Positions 8,936 to 19,166 are shown, counted from the first letter of the stretch. The stretch: DNA of 64,000 nt from Salinicola rhizosphaerae (GCF_014652715.1 NZ_BMZI01000004.1:165922-229921), one strand, 5' to 3'. A program made the numbers and translations. The notes: generated from the sequence alone by a model not told the origin.

Positions 8936-10204
8936 ATGAGTGACGAAAAACGCCAGGCGGCACTGGATTATCACGCCAAACCGATTCCGGGGAAATTGTC
9001 GGTCGAAGTGACCAAGCCGACGCAGACGGCCAAGCACCTGGCGATGGCCTACAGCCCCGGCGTTGCCGAGCCGTGTCGCGAAATTGCCAAGGACCCGGAA
9101 AATGCCTATCGCTACACCGGCAAGGGCAATCTGGTGGCCGTGGTCTCCGACGGTAGCGCGATTCTGGGACTCGGTAATCTCGGGCCGCTGGCGAGCAAGC
9201 CGGTCATGGAGGGCAAGGGCGTGCTGTTCAAGCGCTTTGCCGGTATCAATGCCGTCGACGTGGAAGTCGAGGCAGACTCGCCGCAGGCATTCATCGATAC
9301 CGTGGCTAACATCGCCAACACCTGGGGCGGCATCAATCTCGAGGATATCAAGGCGCCGGAGTGTTTCGAGATCGAGGCGGCGCTAAAGTCTCGCTGCAGT
9401 ATTCCCGTCTTCCATGACGATCAGCACGGCACGGCAATCGTGACCGCGGCCGGCCTGCTTAATGCCCTCGATATTGCGGGCAAGACGCTGGACGCCGCGC
9501 GCATCGTTTGTCTCGGAGCCGGCTCGGCGGCGATCGCTTGCATGAAGCTCCTGATCGAGTGCGGTGCCAAGGCGGAAAACATCTTCATGCTCGACCGTAA
9601 AGGCGTGATTCATAGCGGTCGCGACGATCTCAACGAATACAAGGCACAGTTCGCCACCGAGACCGAGCTGCGCACGCTGGACGACGCCATCGATGGTGCC
9701 GACGTGTTCGTGGGCCTCTCCGGGCCGGATCTGCTCAAGCCGGAACAGCTCAAGAAGATGGCGAGCGATCCGGTGGTCTTCGCCTGCTCCAATCCGGATC
9801 CGGAGATTCATCCGGATCTCGCGCGCGAGACGCGCAGCGACGTGATCATGGGTACCGGTCGCTCCGACTACCCCAATCAGGTCAACAACGTGCTCGGCTT
9901 TCCGTTCATCTTCCGCGGCGCGCTGGACGTTCGCGCTTCGGCGATCAACGAAGCGATGAAGATCGCGGCCGTGCATGCGCTCAAGGATATCGCCCGCGAG
10001 CCGGTGACGCAGGAGGTGCTCGAGGCCTACGAACTCGACTCTCTCGAATTCGGACGTGGCTACATCATTCCGACGCCGGTCGACTCCCGTCTGCTGGAGA
10101 AGATTCCCGCAGCCGTGGCGCAGGCTGCCGTCGATTCCGGCGTCGCCACTCGCCCCTATCCGGCGCACTATCCGCTGAAGAGTGTGAAAGACATCTACGG
10201 CTGA
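8936..10204 (+). CDS. maeB: Malic enzyme, short form without phosphotransacetylase domain
   Basis: Oxidative decarboxylation of malate to pyruvate, probably NADP-linked, supplying pyruvate and NADPH. The N-terminal malic domain shows YSPGVAEPC, the tyrosine/lysine active-site region and the metal ligands within FHDDQHGTA. The NAD(P) domain shows GAGSAAIACMKLL near residue 190 and CSNPDPEI near 285. At 422 residues it lacks the C-terminal acetyltransferase-like domain of 750-residue MaeB proteins; the same short form occurs at this locus in pseudomonads (from memory). A strong terminator follows. No good SD precedes the ATG. The symbol reflects homology to the malic domain only. Confidence 0.93.
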   Translation: MSDEKRQAALDYHAKPIPGKLSVEVTKPTQTAKHLAMAYSPGVAEPCREIAKDPENAYRYTGKGNLVAVVSDGSAILGLGNLGPLASKPVMEGKGVLFKRFAGINAVDVEVEADSPQAFIDTVANIANTWGGINLEDIKAPECFEIEAALKSRCSIPVFHDDQHGTAIVTAAGLLNALDIAGKTLDAARIVCLGAGSAAIACMKLLIECGAKAENIFMLDRKGVIHSGRDDLNEYKAQFATETELRTLDDAIDGADVFVGLSGPDLLKPEQLKKMASDPVVFACSNPDPEIHPDLARETRSDVIMGTGRSDYPNQVNNVLGFPFIFRGALDVRASAINEAMKIAAVHALKDIAREPVTQEVLEAYELDSLEFGRGYIIPTPVDSRLLEKIPAAVAQAAVDSGVATRPYPAHYPLKSVKDIYG

Positions 10205-10222
10205 GCCGCCTCACCGCCTGTG

Positions 10223-10260
10223 CGAAGAAGCCGCCCAATTCGGGCGGCTTCTTCGTTTTT
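10223..10260 (+). terminator. Rho-independent terminator of the malic enzyme gene
   Basis: A 14-bp perfect stem CGAAGAAGCCGCCC / GGGCGGCTTCTTCG with loop AATTC, then five T. It may also act on the converging DUF481 gene. Confidence 0.95.
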
Positions 10261-10313
10261 CCACCTGCAGGCGGCCTCTCCGCATCGTTGCCGCTCGTGG
10301 CTCGTGGCCGTCG

Positions 10314-11060
10314 TCACCAGCTGTAGAGCAGAGACACCGATGTCGTGGTGTCGGTGCGGGCATCGGTCTCGGGCGGTGGATGGGTGTTGCTCTTGATGTC
10401 GTAGGAGACCCGCATGGCGAGGTGCGAATTGAACTGTGACGTGATCGAGGAGAGCGAGCGTGTCGTGACGTTGATATGCGTCGCTTCCGCGGAGAGCTCC
10501 TGGTCGAACGAGATGTCATCGCTGATGTTGAACGTATAGTCCAGCGCAGTGTAGCCCAGCGGCAGGTCGTCGCTGCCGCCGGCGGCGTACTCGTCGTGGC
10601 GGTAGCCCGGGCCGACCTCGGCGGAAAGAACGTGAGTCGGGCCGGTGAGCAGCTGGCGGCCGTAGCCGCCGATGGTGGTGAACTGCCAGTCGTAGCCGCT
10701 GAAGCGGTCCCGCTCCCAGCGGCCGAAGCCGAACAGGTAGTTGTCGTCCGCCAGCTCGTAGCGCTCGCGGGCGGCGGCCAGATACTGCTCCGAGGTGGTC
10801 GAATCGTTGTCCTGCACGCTGCGCGTTTCGGCACGGAAGGTGTGCGTGAAACGCCCGGTCAGCCAGGTCAGGCGCCCCTTGGCCAGCAGCGTCTGCGTGT
10901 TGGTGTTGCCGGTCAGGCGTGTGTAGCCGAGTTCCGCGCTGCCGCTGAAGTTGGGCGCATTCTCCTCTGGCGCGGGCGGCGCGTAGAACAGGTCGGCAAA
11001 CGTCGGCGTCGTCAGTAGGCAGGTGGCGAGCAGCCACCAACGGTAACGGAGCAGGGGCAT
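10314..11060 (-). CDS. DUF481 outer-membrane beta-barrel protein (YdiY-like)
   Basis: A 248-residue secreted protein: signal peptide at residues 1-22 (basic MPLLRYRWW, hydrophobic core, cleavage near TFA-DL), then a DUF481 barrel rich in alternating aromatic strands. It starts with GSAELGYTRLTGNTNTQ, the family signature 'GY..TTGNT', and ends in the aromatic C-terminus LLYSW recognised by the BAM machinery. The open frame extends 83 codons upstream, but that part is Arg/Ser-rich and overlaps the tail of the mrcA region, while the chosen ATG has GAGAGAG upstream and a clean signal peptide. The function of the family is unknown; it is described as salt- or pH-induced in some bacteria. Confidence 0.87.
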   Translation of the reverse strand: MPLLRYRWWLLATCLLTTPTFADLFYAPPAPEENAPNFSGSAELGYTRLTGNTNTQTLLAKGRLTWLTGRFTHTFRAETRSVQDNDSTTSEQYLAAARERYELADDNYLFGFGRWERDRFSGYDWQFTTIGGYGRQLLTGPTHVLSAEVGPGYRHDEYAAGGSDDLPLGYTALDYTFNISDDISFDQELSAEATHINVTTRSLSSITSQFNSHLAMRVSYDIKSNTHPPPETDARTDTTTSVSLLYSW

Positions 11061-11127
11061 CACATCTCTCTCAGCGTTGCTACGACGTCCTGATGCTGGC
11101 GCGCGGGAATGGAAGTCGACGATAAAA

Positions 11128-11148
11128 TATCGGGGCCCTGAGGCCCCG
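11128..11148 (-). terminator. Hairpin downstream of mrcA
   Basis: On the minus strand CGGGGCC-TCAG-GGCCCCG followed by ATATTTTATC. The 7-bp all-GC stem is about 25 bases after the mrcA stop. The T-run is imperfect, so termination is likely but not certain. Confidence 0.65.
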
Positions 11149-11172
11149 AACAACTTACCAGAACTTTGACGA

Positions 11173-13695
11173 TCAGAAGATAGCCTCGTAGGTACCGGTT
11201 CCCTGCGAGCCGCTTTCATCCTCGACTTCGGGCTGAACGCCGCGCGGCTGATAGTCCGGCACGTTCTGCTTGCGGAATATTTCGCTGATGCCGCCGGGCT
11301 GATCGTCATGCAAGCGTTTACCGGTATCAGGGTCGATCCGAACCTGCACGATGTTTTCAGGTGCCTCGGGGATCACTTCCGGCGTGCCTTTCAGCGCGGG
11401 GCCCATGAACGCTTTCCAGATCGGTAACGCCGCCTGGGCGCCGTACTCGGCAGTCGTCGAGTTGTCATCCTTGCCGACCCACACCGTCGTGACCAGCGAA
11501 TTGTTGAAGCCGGAGAACCAGGCATCACGCTGGTCGTTGGTGGTGCCGGTCTTGCCGACGATATCGCTACGATTGAGCGACAGGGCTGCGCGGCCGGTAC
11601 CGTGCTCGATCACGTCGCGCAGAATGCTGCGCAGGATATAGAGTGCGTCCGGATCGACGACGCGAGGCGCGATGCGGCGAGGCTCGCCGTCGACCTCGGT
11701 CTGCGTGGCGTCCGGGGCGCAGTCGCGACACGCCACCAGCGGGTTGGCTTCCTCGACGACGGTATTCTCGCTGCCCTGGGTAACCTTCTCGATGTACCAG
11801 GGGGCGACCTGGAAGCCACCGTTGGCGAGGACTGCGTAGGCGTTGGCGATCTCCAGCGGCGTCAGCGAGGCGCTGCCCAGCGCCAGCGACAGACCGTGGG
11901 GCAGACGATCGCGTGAGAAGCCGAAGCGCTCGAGGAAGTTGAGTGCATTATCGAGCCCCAGCGACTGCAGTACGCGGATGGTGACCAGGTTGCGTGACGT
12001 ATAAAGGCCAACGCGCAGGCGCGTCGGTCCCTGGAAGCGGCGCTCGGCGTTTTCCGGGCGCCAGTCGTCGCCGGAGACCTGGGACATCACGACGGGTGCG
12101 TCGTTGATGATGGTTGCGGCGGTCATGCCGCCTTCCTGCAGCGCGGCCAGGTAGACGAACGGCTTGAAGTTGGAGCCGACCTGACGCTGGGCCTGGATGG
12201 CACGGTTGAACTTGCTCGCGGCGAAGCTGAACCCGCCTTGCAGCGCCTCGATGGCCCCGGTGTTCGGATCGAGAACCACGATGGCGCCTTCCGCGCCGGG
12301 GCGCTGCGACAGTCGCCAGTGATCGCCGGACTTGAGAATGCGAACCAGGTCGCCGCGGCTGGCGATCGCGGCCGCGTTCGCCGGCACGTCGCCGCGCCAC
12401 TTGGCACTGTGATAGACGCGCGCCCACTTCAGACCATCCCAGTCGAGGGTCACGACCTTGCCGTCGGCGTCGAGAACGCGCATCTGCTGGCCATCTGTCG
12501 AGACCACGATGGCCGGCTTGAGCGGTCCGTAGTCCGGCGTCCGTTCCAGTACCTTCAGCCAGTTGCTGACGTCGCCGTCGATCCCTTCAATCGACGCCTG
12601 GCTACTCTGGGCCGCCTGACGCGCCGTCTGCATGACTTCCGGCGACTCCGACAGCTCCTCTTCGAGGCCTTGGCGTTCGGTGCGATCCTGAGCCTCGACC
12701 AGGCTCGGCGGCACGTCCTTCTGCTCCGGACCGCGCCAGCCATGGCGCGTGTCGTAGTCGATCAGACCCTGGACCAGGGCGTCGCGAGCCTCGGTCTGAT
12801 AGCGGCTGTCGAGGGTCGTGGTAATGCGGATGTTGTCCGTATAGGCCTTGTCGCCGAAGCGCTCGACGGCGTAGCTGCGCGCCATTTCGGCCACGTAGGG
12901 CGCGTCGACCTCCGCTTGAGCCACGTGTCGGCTGGCCGTGATGGGAGCCTTGACCGCCGCTTCGTAAGCCGTCTGATCGATCGAGCCGAGCTGGCGCATG
13001 CGATAGAGAATCCAGTTGCGGCGAATCAGCGCGCGCTCGGGATTGGTGAGCGGGTTGAAGGTGGAAGGTGCCTTCGGCAGGCCGGCGATCATCGCGTACT
13101 GCGGCAGAGTGAGATCGACCAGCGGCTTGCCGTAGTAGGTGTTCGCCGCCGCGGCTACGCCGTAGGAGCGGTGGCCGAGATAGATCTTGTTGACGTAGAG
13201 CTCGAGGATATCCTGCTTGCTCATGATCTGCTCCATCTGGAGCGCGAGCAGGATTTCGCGAATCTTGCGCGTGAAGGTCTGGTCGAGCGTCAGCAGGTAG
13301 TTGCGCGCTACCTGCATGGTGATGGTGCTGCCGCCGGACTGGATGTCACCCGACGAGGCGAGTTCCACCGCCGCGCGCAGCAGCCCCTTCGGGTCGACTC
13401 CGGGGTGGTTGTAGAAATTGGCATCCTCGGCGGCGAGCAGGGCGTTGACCAGCGGCTTGGGAATCTCGTCGAAGCTGATCGGCATGCGCCGTTCCTCGCC
13501 GTACTCGCCGATCAGCTTGCCGTCGTCGGTATAGACCCGGAGCGGCGTCTGCAGCTCGTAGTTCTGCAGCTGATGCACGTCTGGCAGGCCCGGCGCGAAG
13601 TAGAGCGCGGCACCGACGACCGCCAGAACGATGCCGCTGCCGAGCGACAGCAGCAGCCAGAAGGCGGTAGTCAGCAGGCGTATAAAAAGCTTCAT
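11173..13695 (-). CDS. mrcA: Penicillin-binding protein 1A (class A bifunctional PBP)
   Basis: Inner-membrane peptidoglycan synthase of 840 residues with a transmembrane helix at about 8-33. The GT51 glycosyltransferase domain has EDANFYNHPGVD, GGSTITMQVARN and ILELYVNKIYLG. An OB-like insert rich in acidic residues separates it from the transpeptidase. Transpeptidase motifs are SNFK (SxxK), SRN (SxN) and KTGTTND (KTG). The open frame extends 49 codons further upstream, but MKLFIRLL gives the expected short cytoplasmic tail. It is divergent from pilM, the classic ponA-pilM arrangement of gammaproteobacteria. Confidence 0.97.
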   Translation of the reverse strand: MKLFIRLLTTAFWLLLSLGSGIVLAVVGAALYFAPGLPDVHQLQNYELQTPLRVYTDDGKLIGEYGEERRMPISFDEIPKPLVNALLAAEDANFYNHPGVDPKGLLRAAVELASSGDIQSGGSTITMQVARNYLLTLDQTFTRKIREILLALQMEQIMSKQDILELYVNKIYLGHRSYGVAAAANTYYGKPLVDLTLPQYAMIAGLPKAPSTFNPLTNPERALIRRNWILYRMRQLGSIDQTAYEAAVKAPITASRHVAQAEVDAPYVAEMARSYAVERFGDKAYTDNIRITTTLDSRYQTEARDALVQGLIDYDTRHGWRGPEQKDVPPSLVEAQDRTERQGLEEELSESPEVMQTARQAAQSSQASIEGIDGDVSNWLKVLERTPDYGPLKPAIVVSTDGQQMRVLDADGKVVTLDWDGLKWARVYHSAKWRGDVPANAAAIASRGDLVRILKSGDHWRLSQRPGAEGAIVVLDPNTGAIEALQGGFSFAASKFNRAIQAQRQVGSNFKPFVYLAALQEGGMTAATIINDAPVVMSQVSGDDWRPENAERRFQGPTRLRVGLYTSRNLVTIRVLQSLGLDNALNFLERFGFSRDRLPHGLSLALGSASLTPLEIANAYAVLANGGFQVAPWYIEKVTQGSENTVVEEANPLVACRDCAPDATQTEVDGEPRRIAPRVVDPDALYILRSILRDVIEHGTGRAALSLNRSDIVGKTGTTNDQRDAWFSGFNNSLVTTVWVGKDDNSTTAEYGAQAALPIWKAFMGPALKGTPEVIPEAPENIVQVRIDPDTGKRLHDDQPGGISEIFRKQNVPDYQPRGVQPEVEDESGSQGTGTYEAIF

Positions 13696-14092
13696 GATAA
13701 AGGCGTGGTCCTTGACTGATGGCGGAGCAACCGCAGGCGAGTCCGCGTTCCGTGGGGACCGCTGCCGCGATATCCGGGCGAGCGACGGGCTGGCTCGTTG
13801 TCGCGAGTGATGCGGGCCCAGATGATAGCTGTTTCTCTGCAAGGGAGGCCCGGCGCCGCGGTCGGTCGGCCGAGCGATCCCGCAATAGGGTCGTTCGCCT
13901 TACGTTGTCCGGCGCAGGTCGCCGGCTGTCGTAAGTGACTCGCCGCATTATATTGACGCGATGGCGCGTGGACCAGTTTCGCCTCGGTCTCTTCCTGCAA
14001 GCACGGCGGAATAAGTGTAACAAAATGTCTCAAGTCTGCCTCGGGGCCGCCGTTAATTCCGGTTAGGATTCCGACTCTGGCGAGGTGAGACA
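13696..14092. other. Divergent mrcA-pilM intergenic region
   Basis: A 397-base region that must hold promoters for both directions. A perfect TATAAT lies on the minus strand (complement of 13947-13952), a candidate -10 for mrcA, but no acceptable -35 is 16-18 bases away. On the plus strand only weak -10-like matches precede pilM. I see no gene or repeat. Confidence 0.5.
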
Positions 14093-15151
14093 GTGCTGCG
14101 CATGAAAAGGTCCGCACGCGGGCTGGTGGGCGTCGATATCACGTCGGCCACCGTCAAGCTGCTGGAGCTCGAACGCCACGCCAATCGGGTGAAGGTGCTC
14201 AGCTACGCCGTGCGTCCGCTGCAGGAGGGCGCTGTCGTCGAGCGGCGTATCCGCGATCAGGGCGAGGTGGTCGATACGCTGCGTCGTGCCGTCGAGCGCG
14301 CCGAACTGCGATCGCGACAGGCCGTCGTCGCCGTGCCCAGCGCCGCCGCCATCACGCGGACCCTCACGCTGCCGGCCTCGCTGAACGAGGACGAGATCGA
14401 AGCGCGCATCCAGATGGAGTCCGAAAAATACGTTCCCTTCCCGCTGAACGAGGTCGCGTTCGATTTCCAGCGCCTCGGGCGCCATTCGCGCCACGACGAT
14501 CAGCAGGAGATCCTGCTGGTGGCGTGCCGCGTCAGTGATATCGAGATGCTCACCGCGACGCTCGAATCTGCCGGGCTCAAGGCGGTGGCGGTGGATGTCG
14601 AGGGGCTGGCGCTGGAGCGGGTCTGCGGTGCTCTGCAACCTGCTGACGACGATGGAGCCGTGACCGCGCTGGTCGACATCGGCGCCAATCTCTGCGCGTT
14701 CCATGTGCTCAAGGGTGGGCGCATCGTCTATAGCCGTGACAACCTGTGCGGCGGCCGCCAGCTCACCGATGCCATCAGCAAGCGCTACGACATGAGCTTC
14801 GAGGAAGCCGGGCGCGCCAAGCGCCGAGGTGGGCTGCCCGAGTCGTATCGCCAGGACGTGCTGATTCCGTTCATCGACACGCTCATCCAGCATATCGGTC
14901 GCTCCCTGCAGCTCTACTACACCGCCGCCGGACAGCAGGAAATTCGACACATCGTTCTGGGTGGCGGCTCCAGCGCCTTGCCCGGCTTCGCGGAGCGCCT
15001 GCGGGCCCAGAGCGGGCTCGAGGCCATGCTCGCCAACCCGTTCGCACGGATGGCCGTCAGTAAGCGCGTCGATGTCGCCTCGCTGGCCGCCGATGCGCCG
15101 GCGATGCTGACCGCCTGCGGACTCGCCATGCGGGGGCAGGGGTCGATATGA
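14093..15151 (+). CDS. pilM: Type IV pilus inner-membrane platform protein PilM
   Basis: Cytoplasmic actin-like ATPase-fold protein (352 residues) that binds the PilN N-terminus and links the PilNO membrane subcomplex to the rest of the pilus machine. It shows the FtsA/PilM fold: GVDITSATVKLLEL at the phosphate-1 loop, VALVDIGAN-type phosphate-2 (ALVDIGANLCAF) near residue 200, and IVLGGGSSALPGF near 305. The start is GTG at 14093 with GAGG seven bases upstream. The ATG nine bases later would put the SD 16 bases away, though it begins the commoner family N-terminus. It is first of five coupled pil genes; the stop overlaps pilN by four bases. Confidence 0.96.
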   Translation: MLRMKRSARGLVGVDITSATVKLLELERHANRVKVLSYAVRPLQEGAVVERRIRDQGEVVDTLRRAVERAELRSRQAVVAVPSAAAITRTLTLPASLNEDEIEARIQMESEKYVPFPLNEVAFDFQRLGRHSRHDDQQEILLVACRVSDIEMLTATLESAGLKAVAVDVEGLALERVCGALQPADDDGAVTALVDIGANLCAFHVLKGGRIVYSRDNLCGGRQLTDAISKRYDMSFEEAGRAKRRGGLPESYRQDVLIPFIDTLIQHIGRSLQLYYTAAGQQEIRHIVLGGGSSALPGFAERLRAQSGLEAMLANPFARMAVSKRVDVASLAADAPAMLTACGLAMRGQGSI

Positions 15152-15723
15152 GCCGAACGATAGAGATCAACCTGCTGCCGTGGCGAGAGAAGCGGCGTCA
15201 GCAGCGGACCCGGCGTCTGAAGCAGACGCTTCTGGGCATGCTGCTGCTGGGGATGCTGATCGGTTGGGGCATGGCGCAGTTCGAGCAGTCGCGAGTTCGC
15301 GCCCAGCAGGCGCGATTGGCCATGATCGATCGTAATACGCAGGCGTTGACCCACGATATCGAAGCCGTGCGCGACTATCGCAAGCTGCGCGAACGCATGC
15401 TTGCCCAGATCGAGCTGATCGGTACCCTTCAGGCCAGTCGCCCGCTGACTGTCGAGGTCTTCGACCAGCTCTCGGCCTCTCTGGTCGACGGCGTCCATTA
15501 CACCGAAATGGATCGCCAGGGAGATCGCCTGGAGCTCAGCGGGGTCGCGAGCTCCAATCGGCAGGTCTCGAGCCAGATGCGCGCCCTCGAGGATAGCGCT
15601 GTCTTCGGCACCCCGCTGCTCTCCGACGTGCAGACGGGTGAAGGGCCGTCTGCACCCAAACGGTTCCACATGAGCGTCGACGAGCGCCTGCCGGACGCGC
15701 GATCGCCGGAGACGGGATCATGA
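15148..15723 (+). CDS. pilN: Type IV pilus assembly protein PilN
   Basis: Bitopic inner-membrane protein, 191 residues. The N-terminus contains INLLPWREKR, the conserved INLLP(W/Y)R motif that docks into PilM, followed by one transmembrane helix at about 26-44. Then come a coiled coil (about 50-95) and a small periplasmic ferredoxin-like fold. PilN pairs with PilO to form the alignment complex between the inner-membrane motor and the secretin. The ATGA overlaps with pilM and pilO indicate translational coupling and balanced stoichiometry. Confidence 0.95.
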   Translation: MSRTIEINLLPWREKRRQQRTRRLKQTLLGMLLLGMLIGWGMAQFEQSRVRAQQARLAMIDRNTQALTHDIEAVRDYRKLRERMLAQIELIGTLQASRPLTVEVFDQLSASLVDGVHYTEMDRQGDRLELSGVASSNRQVSSQMRALEDSAVFGTPLLSDVQTGEGPSAPKRFHMSVDERLPDARSPETGS

Positions 15724-16406
15724 GTCGTCGTGGCGTGGTTGGCGCTCGCCTGCGCCGCGTGGGGGACGGCTGTCGCGATCAGTGGCGACAGTTGCGCGAG
15801 CTGCCGTGGCGCGAGCTGGACGTCAAGGAGGCCGGCAGTTGGCCGCTCGCCCTGCAGGGACTCGTCGCGCTGGCGGCACTGGTCGGCGCGGCCTGGTTGG
15901 CGCAGTGGCTGCTGGCCGCCTCGCCGCGCGAGATGCATCACCGGCTGACGGCGCAGGAGGCCGAAGCGCTCACGCGATTCGAAACCCTTTCCTACCAGGC
16001 GGTCAACCTGCCGGCGATGCAGGCGCAGATGGACGAGCTTCAAGCGCGCATGCAGCGCGTGCTGGAGCGCCTGCCCAGTGACGCCGAGGTGCCCGCGCTG
16101 CTCGATGCCATCAGCGATGCCGCGCGGGAGCAGCAGCTGGATATCGACAGCCTCAAGCTGCGTCCGACGGTGGAACAGGAGTTCTACCTCGAGCAGCCGT
16201 TCGATATTCAGGTGCGCGGTGACTACCACCAGATCGCCGCCTTTCTGGCGCGCGTGGCGGCCATGCCGCGAATCGTCACGCTGCACGACTTCACCTTGAC
16301 GCCGGTGGATGACCGGCTGCGTCTCGCCATGGTCGCCAAGACCTATCGCTATCGCGAAGACACCGAAGATGCCGCTCGCGGTGCGGCTCAACGGGGGAAA
16401 TCATGA
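15720..16406 (+). CDS. pilO: Type IV pilus assembly protein PilO
   Basis: Partner of PilN, 228 residues. The cytoplasmic segment ends in a membrane helix at about 42-63 (LALQGLVALAALVGAAWLAQW). A coiled coil around 75-115 follows, then a periplasmic ferredoxin-like domain with the pattern LEQPFDIQVRGDYHQIAAFL and VTLHDFTL typical of PilO. The cytoplasmic part is longer and more Arg-rich than in many homologues. Four-base overlaps join it to pilN upstream and pilP downstream. Confidence 0.94.
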   Translation: MSRRGVVGARLRRVGDGCRDQWRQLRELPWRELDVKEAGSWPLALQGLVALAALVGAAWLAQWLLAASPREMHHRLTAQEAEALTRFETLSYQAVNLPAMQAQMDELQARMQRVLERLPSDAEVPALLDAISDAAREQQLDIDSLKLRPTVEQEFYLEQPFDIQVRGDYHQIAAFLARVAAMPRIVTLHDFTLTPVDDRLRLAMVAKTYRYREDTEDAARGAAQRGKS

Positions 16407-16942
16407 TGATGTCTCGACGATGGCGGTGGCTGACGTGCGCCCTTGTGATCGGGCTCTCCGGCTGCGGCGAGGCCGATCTCGACGCTCTGCAGGAACATCT
16501 CGATGCCCTGCGCGGCAAGCCGCAGGGCAAGATCGCCGCGCTGCCCGACATGCCGGCCTACACGGTGGCCGTCTACGATCAGGCCGCCCGCCGCAGTCCG
16601 TTCGAACCTGCGCAGGCCAAGTCGGTCGCGCCGGTCGACACGACGCCGCTGCCCGACGCGGATCGGCCGCGACAGCCGCTCGAGGCCTTCGAACTCGACA
16701 GTCTGTCGCTGGTCGGCACGCTGAGTGTCGGCAGCCAGCGCTCGGGACTGATCGAAGCGCCTGACGGCAAGGTGCACCGCGTCTTCGTTGGCGACTACCT
16801 GGGCCGGGACTACGGCCAGATCAAGACGATCGAGCCGCGAGCGCTGGCCCTGACCGAAACGATACGCACCGAACAGGGCGGCTGGGTCGAGCGACAGCAG
16901 CGCCTGGCCATGGCGACGCCGTCATCGGCGCAGACACCATGA
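16403..16942 (+). CDS. pilP: Type IV pilus lipoprotein PilP
   Basis: Periplasmic lipoprotein of 179 residues that links PilNO to the secretin PilQ. The signal peptide ends in lipobox LSGC, giving lipidated Cys22-24 depending on which of three N-terminal Met residues is used. A flexible proline-rich linker follows, then the PilP beta-sandwich: RSPFEP near 58-63, LEAFELDSLSLVGTL and APDGKVHRVFVGDYLGRDYGQI. It overlaps pilO by ATGA; 55 bases separate it from pilQ, the only uncoupled join in the operon. Confidence 0.94.
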   Translation: MMMSRRWRWLTCALVIGLSGCGEADLDALQEHLDALRGKPQGKIAALPDMPAYTVAVYDQAARRSPFEPAQAKSVAPVDTTPLPDADRPRQPLEAFELDSLSLVGTLSVGSQRSGLIEAPDGKVHRVFVGDYLGRDYGQIKTIEPRALALTETIRTEQGGWVERQQRLAMATPSSAQTP

Positions 16943-16997
16943 TAACGACACGAGACGCCGCCTTCCGTATCGGCCGGCAGTCCACAGCAGGGGAACG

Positions 16998-19166
16998 ATG
17001 ATGAGCGCGCGCAGAACGATGATCAGATTGCGCAGAACGATAATCCGTTCGCGCAGGCAGAGTGTTTTATGTCTCGCGGCGCTGGCGCTGTGGGGCGTGG
17101 CGATGTCGAGCTGGGCGGCGCCGACGCTGACCGCGATGGACTTCACCGAACGCGGCGCGGGGCGGCTCGACGTCACGCTGAGCTTCGTCGGCGGGGTGCC
17201 CGAAATTCGCGGCTATCGGACCGAATCGCCACCGCGGCTGGCACTCGATCTGCTCGATACGCAAAGTCGACTGTCTCAGCCCGTCTTCGCGGTCGATAGC
17301 GGCGGTGTATCGTCGGTACGCGTGCTTGGTGCCGGGGGCAGAACGCGCCTGGCGTTCGAACTCGACGCGCCGACGGACTACCGGCTCGAGCGGCGCGCGA
17401 CGCAGGTCGTCCTGCATCTGGGCGCCGAGGCCGGCGCGACCGGCGGTGCGCGTGCGGTGGCCGCCTCGCAAGGTGGTGTCGCTTCGGCGTCGCAGGAATC
17501 CGCGGGGAATGACGCACAGGCGCGCGAATCCGTGCCTTCGGTCGCGGCCGGCGAGCCGCGGGTCGCTGCCATCGACTTTCGTCGTGCCGGCGATGGTAGC
17601 GGCCAACTGCTGCTGACGCTGGATCGCAGCGGCGTCGCGGCCGAGGTCTCCGGTCAGGGGCGGGAGGTCAGCGTGACGCTGCCCGGCGTCACGCTTCCTG
17701 ACGCCCAGTATCAGACGCTCGATGTCGGCGACTTCGGCACCGCGGTGCGTCGGGTCGTGCCGCGACGCTCGGCAGCGGGCGCGAGTTTCGACATCGCAAG
17801 CGCCGATGACGTCGAGCCGATCGTCACGCAAAGTGGTCGCACGCTCACCGTGACGCTGGCGCCCGCCGGCACCCTGGTGCGACCGGAGCGCGACGATGGG
17901 CCAAGCTATACGGGAAAGCGGATCACGCTCGATTTTCAGGATATTGCGGTGCGTGATGTGCTCTCCATCATTGCCGATGTCTCCGGGCTCAACGTGGTCG
18001 CGAGCGATAGCGTGCAGGGCAACGTGACGCTCAATTTGAAAGACGTGCCCTGGGATCAGGCGCTGGCCCTGGTGCTGCAGAGCCGTGGGCTGGCGTCGCG
18101 GCGCGAAGGTGACGTGATGATGGTCGCCCCGGCTGGCGAGCTCGCCAGCCTCCAGCAGCAGACGCTGCAGAGCCGTCAGCAGTCGGCGCAGCTGGCGCCG
18201 GTGACGACCGAGTTCATCCAGATTCGCTACGCCAAGGCAGAGACGCTGGCATCGATGCTGCGCGGCGGCGAGGGCATCGGGCTGATGTCGGATCGCGGGC
18301 GCGTCACCGTCGATCCGCGCACCAACACGCTGATACTGCAGGATACGCGCGATCAGCTCGAGGCGATAAAACGCACCATCGAGCATCTCGATATTCCGGT
18401 GCGGCAGGTGCAGATCGAAGCGCGCATCGTCATCGCGCGTGACAGCGCGACCCACGAGCTGGGCGTCAACTGGGGGCTTTCCGGCAACGGTGGTCGCCAC
18501 TTCGACTTCAGCGGTGCCGCCGACGGCAACGCCTCGACCGTGCCGACGACCTCGGACGACCCCGATAGCTACGGCGGCGGCCTGGCGGTCGATCTGGGTA
18601 ACGCGACCAACCCGTCCAGCGCATTCAGCTTCGGCTATCTCTCCGGCGACGTGCTGATCGATCTCGAGCTGCGGGCGCTGGAGAGCGAGGGCAAGAGCCA
18701 GACCATCTCCCAGCCCAAGGTGATCACGGCCAATCAGCGCACCGCGGTCATCAAGCAGGGGCAGGAGGTACCGTATCAGGAAGCCTCTTCGAGCGGTGCG
18801 ACCACGACGGAGTTCAAGGAGGCGGTGCTCTCGCTCGAGGTCACACCCCAGATTACACCGGACGACCGCATCATCATGGATCTCAAGGTCAACAACGACG
18901 ATATCTCCGATACGCGCTACGACGGCGCGCCCGCCATCGATACCAACGAGATCGAGACGCAGGTGCTGGTCAATAACGGAGAAACCGTGGTACTCGGCGG
19001 CATCCTGACGTCCGAACAGCTGCGCACGCTGTTCAAAACACCCGTACTCGGAGACATCCCGATTCTCGGCAATCTGTTCCGCTATACCCAGGAAAGCAAC
19101 GAAAAGGTAGAATTGCTGGTATTCATCACGCCCAAGATCATCGAGGACGGACTGGCCATTCGCTGA
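16998..19166 (+). CDS. pilQ: Type IV pilus secretin PilQ
   Basis: Outer-membrane secretin through which the pilus exits, 722 residues. A basic N-region and hydrophobic core give a signal peptide cleaved around residues 40-41 (SSWA-AP). Two AMIN domains (about 45-120 and 190-265) bind peptidoglycan. STN/N0 (about 310-360) has [25 protein letters not shown]1 follows, and the secretin core includes [20 protein letters not shown] near 590-610 and ends in [12 protein letters not shown]. The first of two adjacent ATGs is chosen behind AGGGGAA. Its TGA overlaps the aroK ATG by one base. Confidence 0.96.
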   Translation: MMSARRTMIRLRRTIIRSRRQSVLCLAALALWGVAMSSWAAPTLTAMDFTERGAGRLDVTLSFVGGVPEIRGYRTESPPRLALDLLDTQSRLSQPVFAVDSGGVSSVRVLGAGGRTRLAFELDAPTDYRLERRATQVVLHLGAEAGATGGARAVAASQGGVASASQESAGNDAQARESVPSVAAGEPRVAAIDFRRAGDGSGQLLLTLDRSGVAAEVSGQGREVSVTLPGVTLPDAQYQTLDVGDFGTAVRRVVPRRSAAGASFDIASADDVEPIVTQSGRTLTVTLAPAGTLVRPERDDGPSYTGKRITLDFQDIAVRDVLSIIADVSGLNVVASDSVQGNVTLNLKDVPWDQALALVLQSRGLASRREGDVMMVAPAGELASLQQQTLQSRQQSAQLAPVTTEFIQIRYAKAETLASMLRGGEGIGLMSDRGRVTVDPRTNTLILQDTRDQLEAIKRTIEHLDIPVRQVQIEARIVIARDSATHELGVNWGLSGNGGRHFDFSGAADGNASTVPTTSDDPDSYGGGLAVDLGNATNPSSAFSFGYLSGDVLIDLELRALESEGKSQTISQPKVITANQRTAVIKQGQEVPYQEASSSGATTTEFKEAVLSLEVTPQITPDDRIIMDLKVNNDDISDTRYDGAPAIDTNEIETQVLVNNGETVVLGGILTSEQLRTLFKTPVLGDIPILGNLFRYTQESNEKVELLVFITPKIIEDGLAIR

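Noticed and set aside
12238-13719. 493-codon plus-strand frame opposite mrcA
   Set aside because: The mrcA catalytic motifs are all intact on the other strand; this frame has antisense-type composition (Arg/Val/Asp/Gly) and no recognisable domain.
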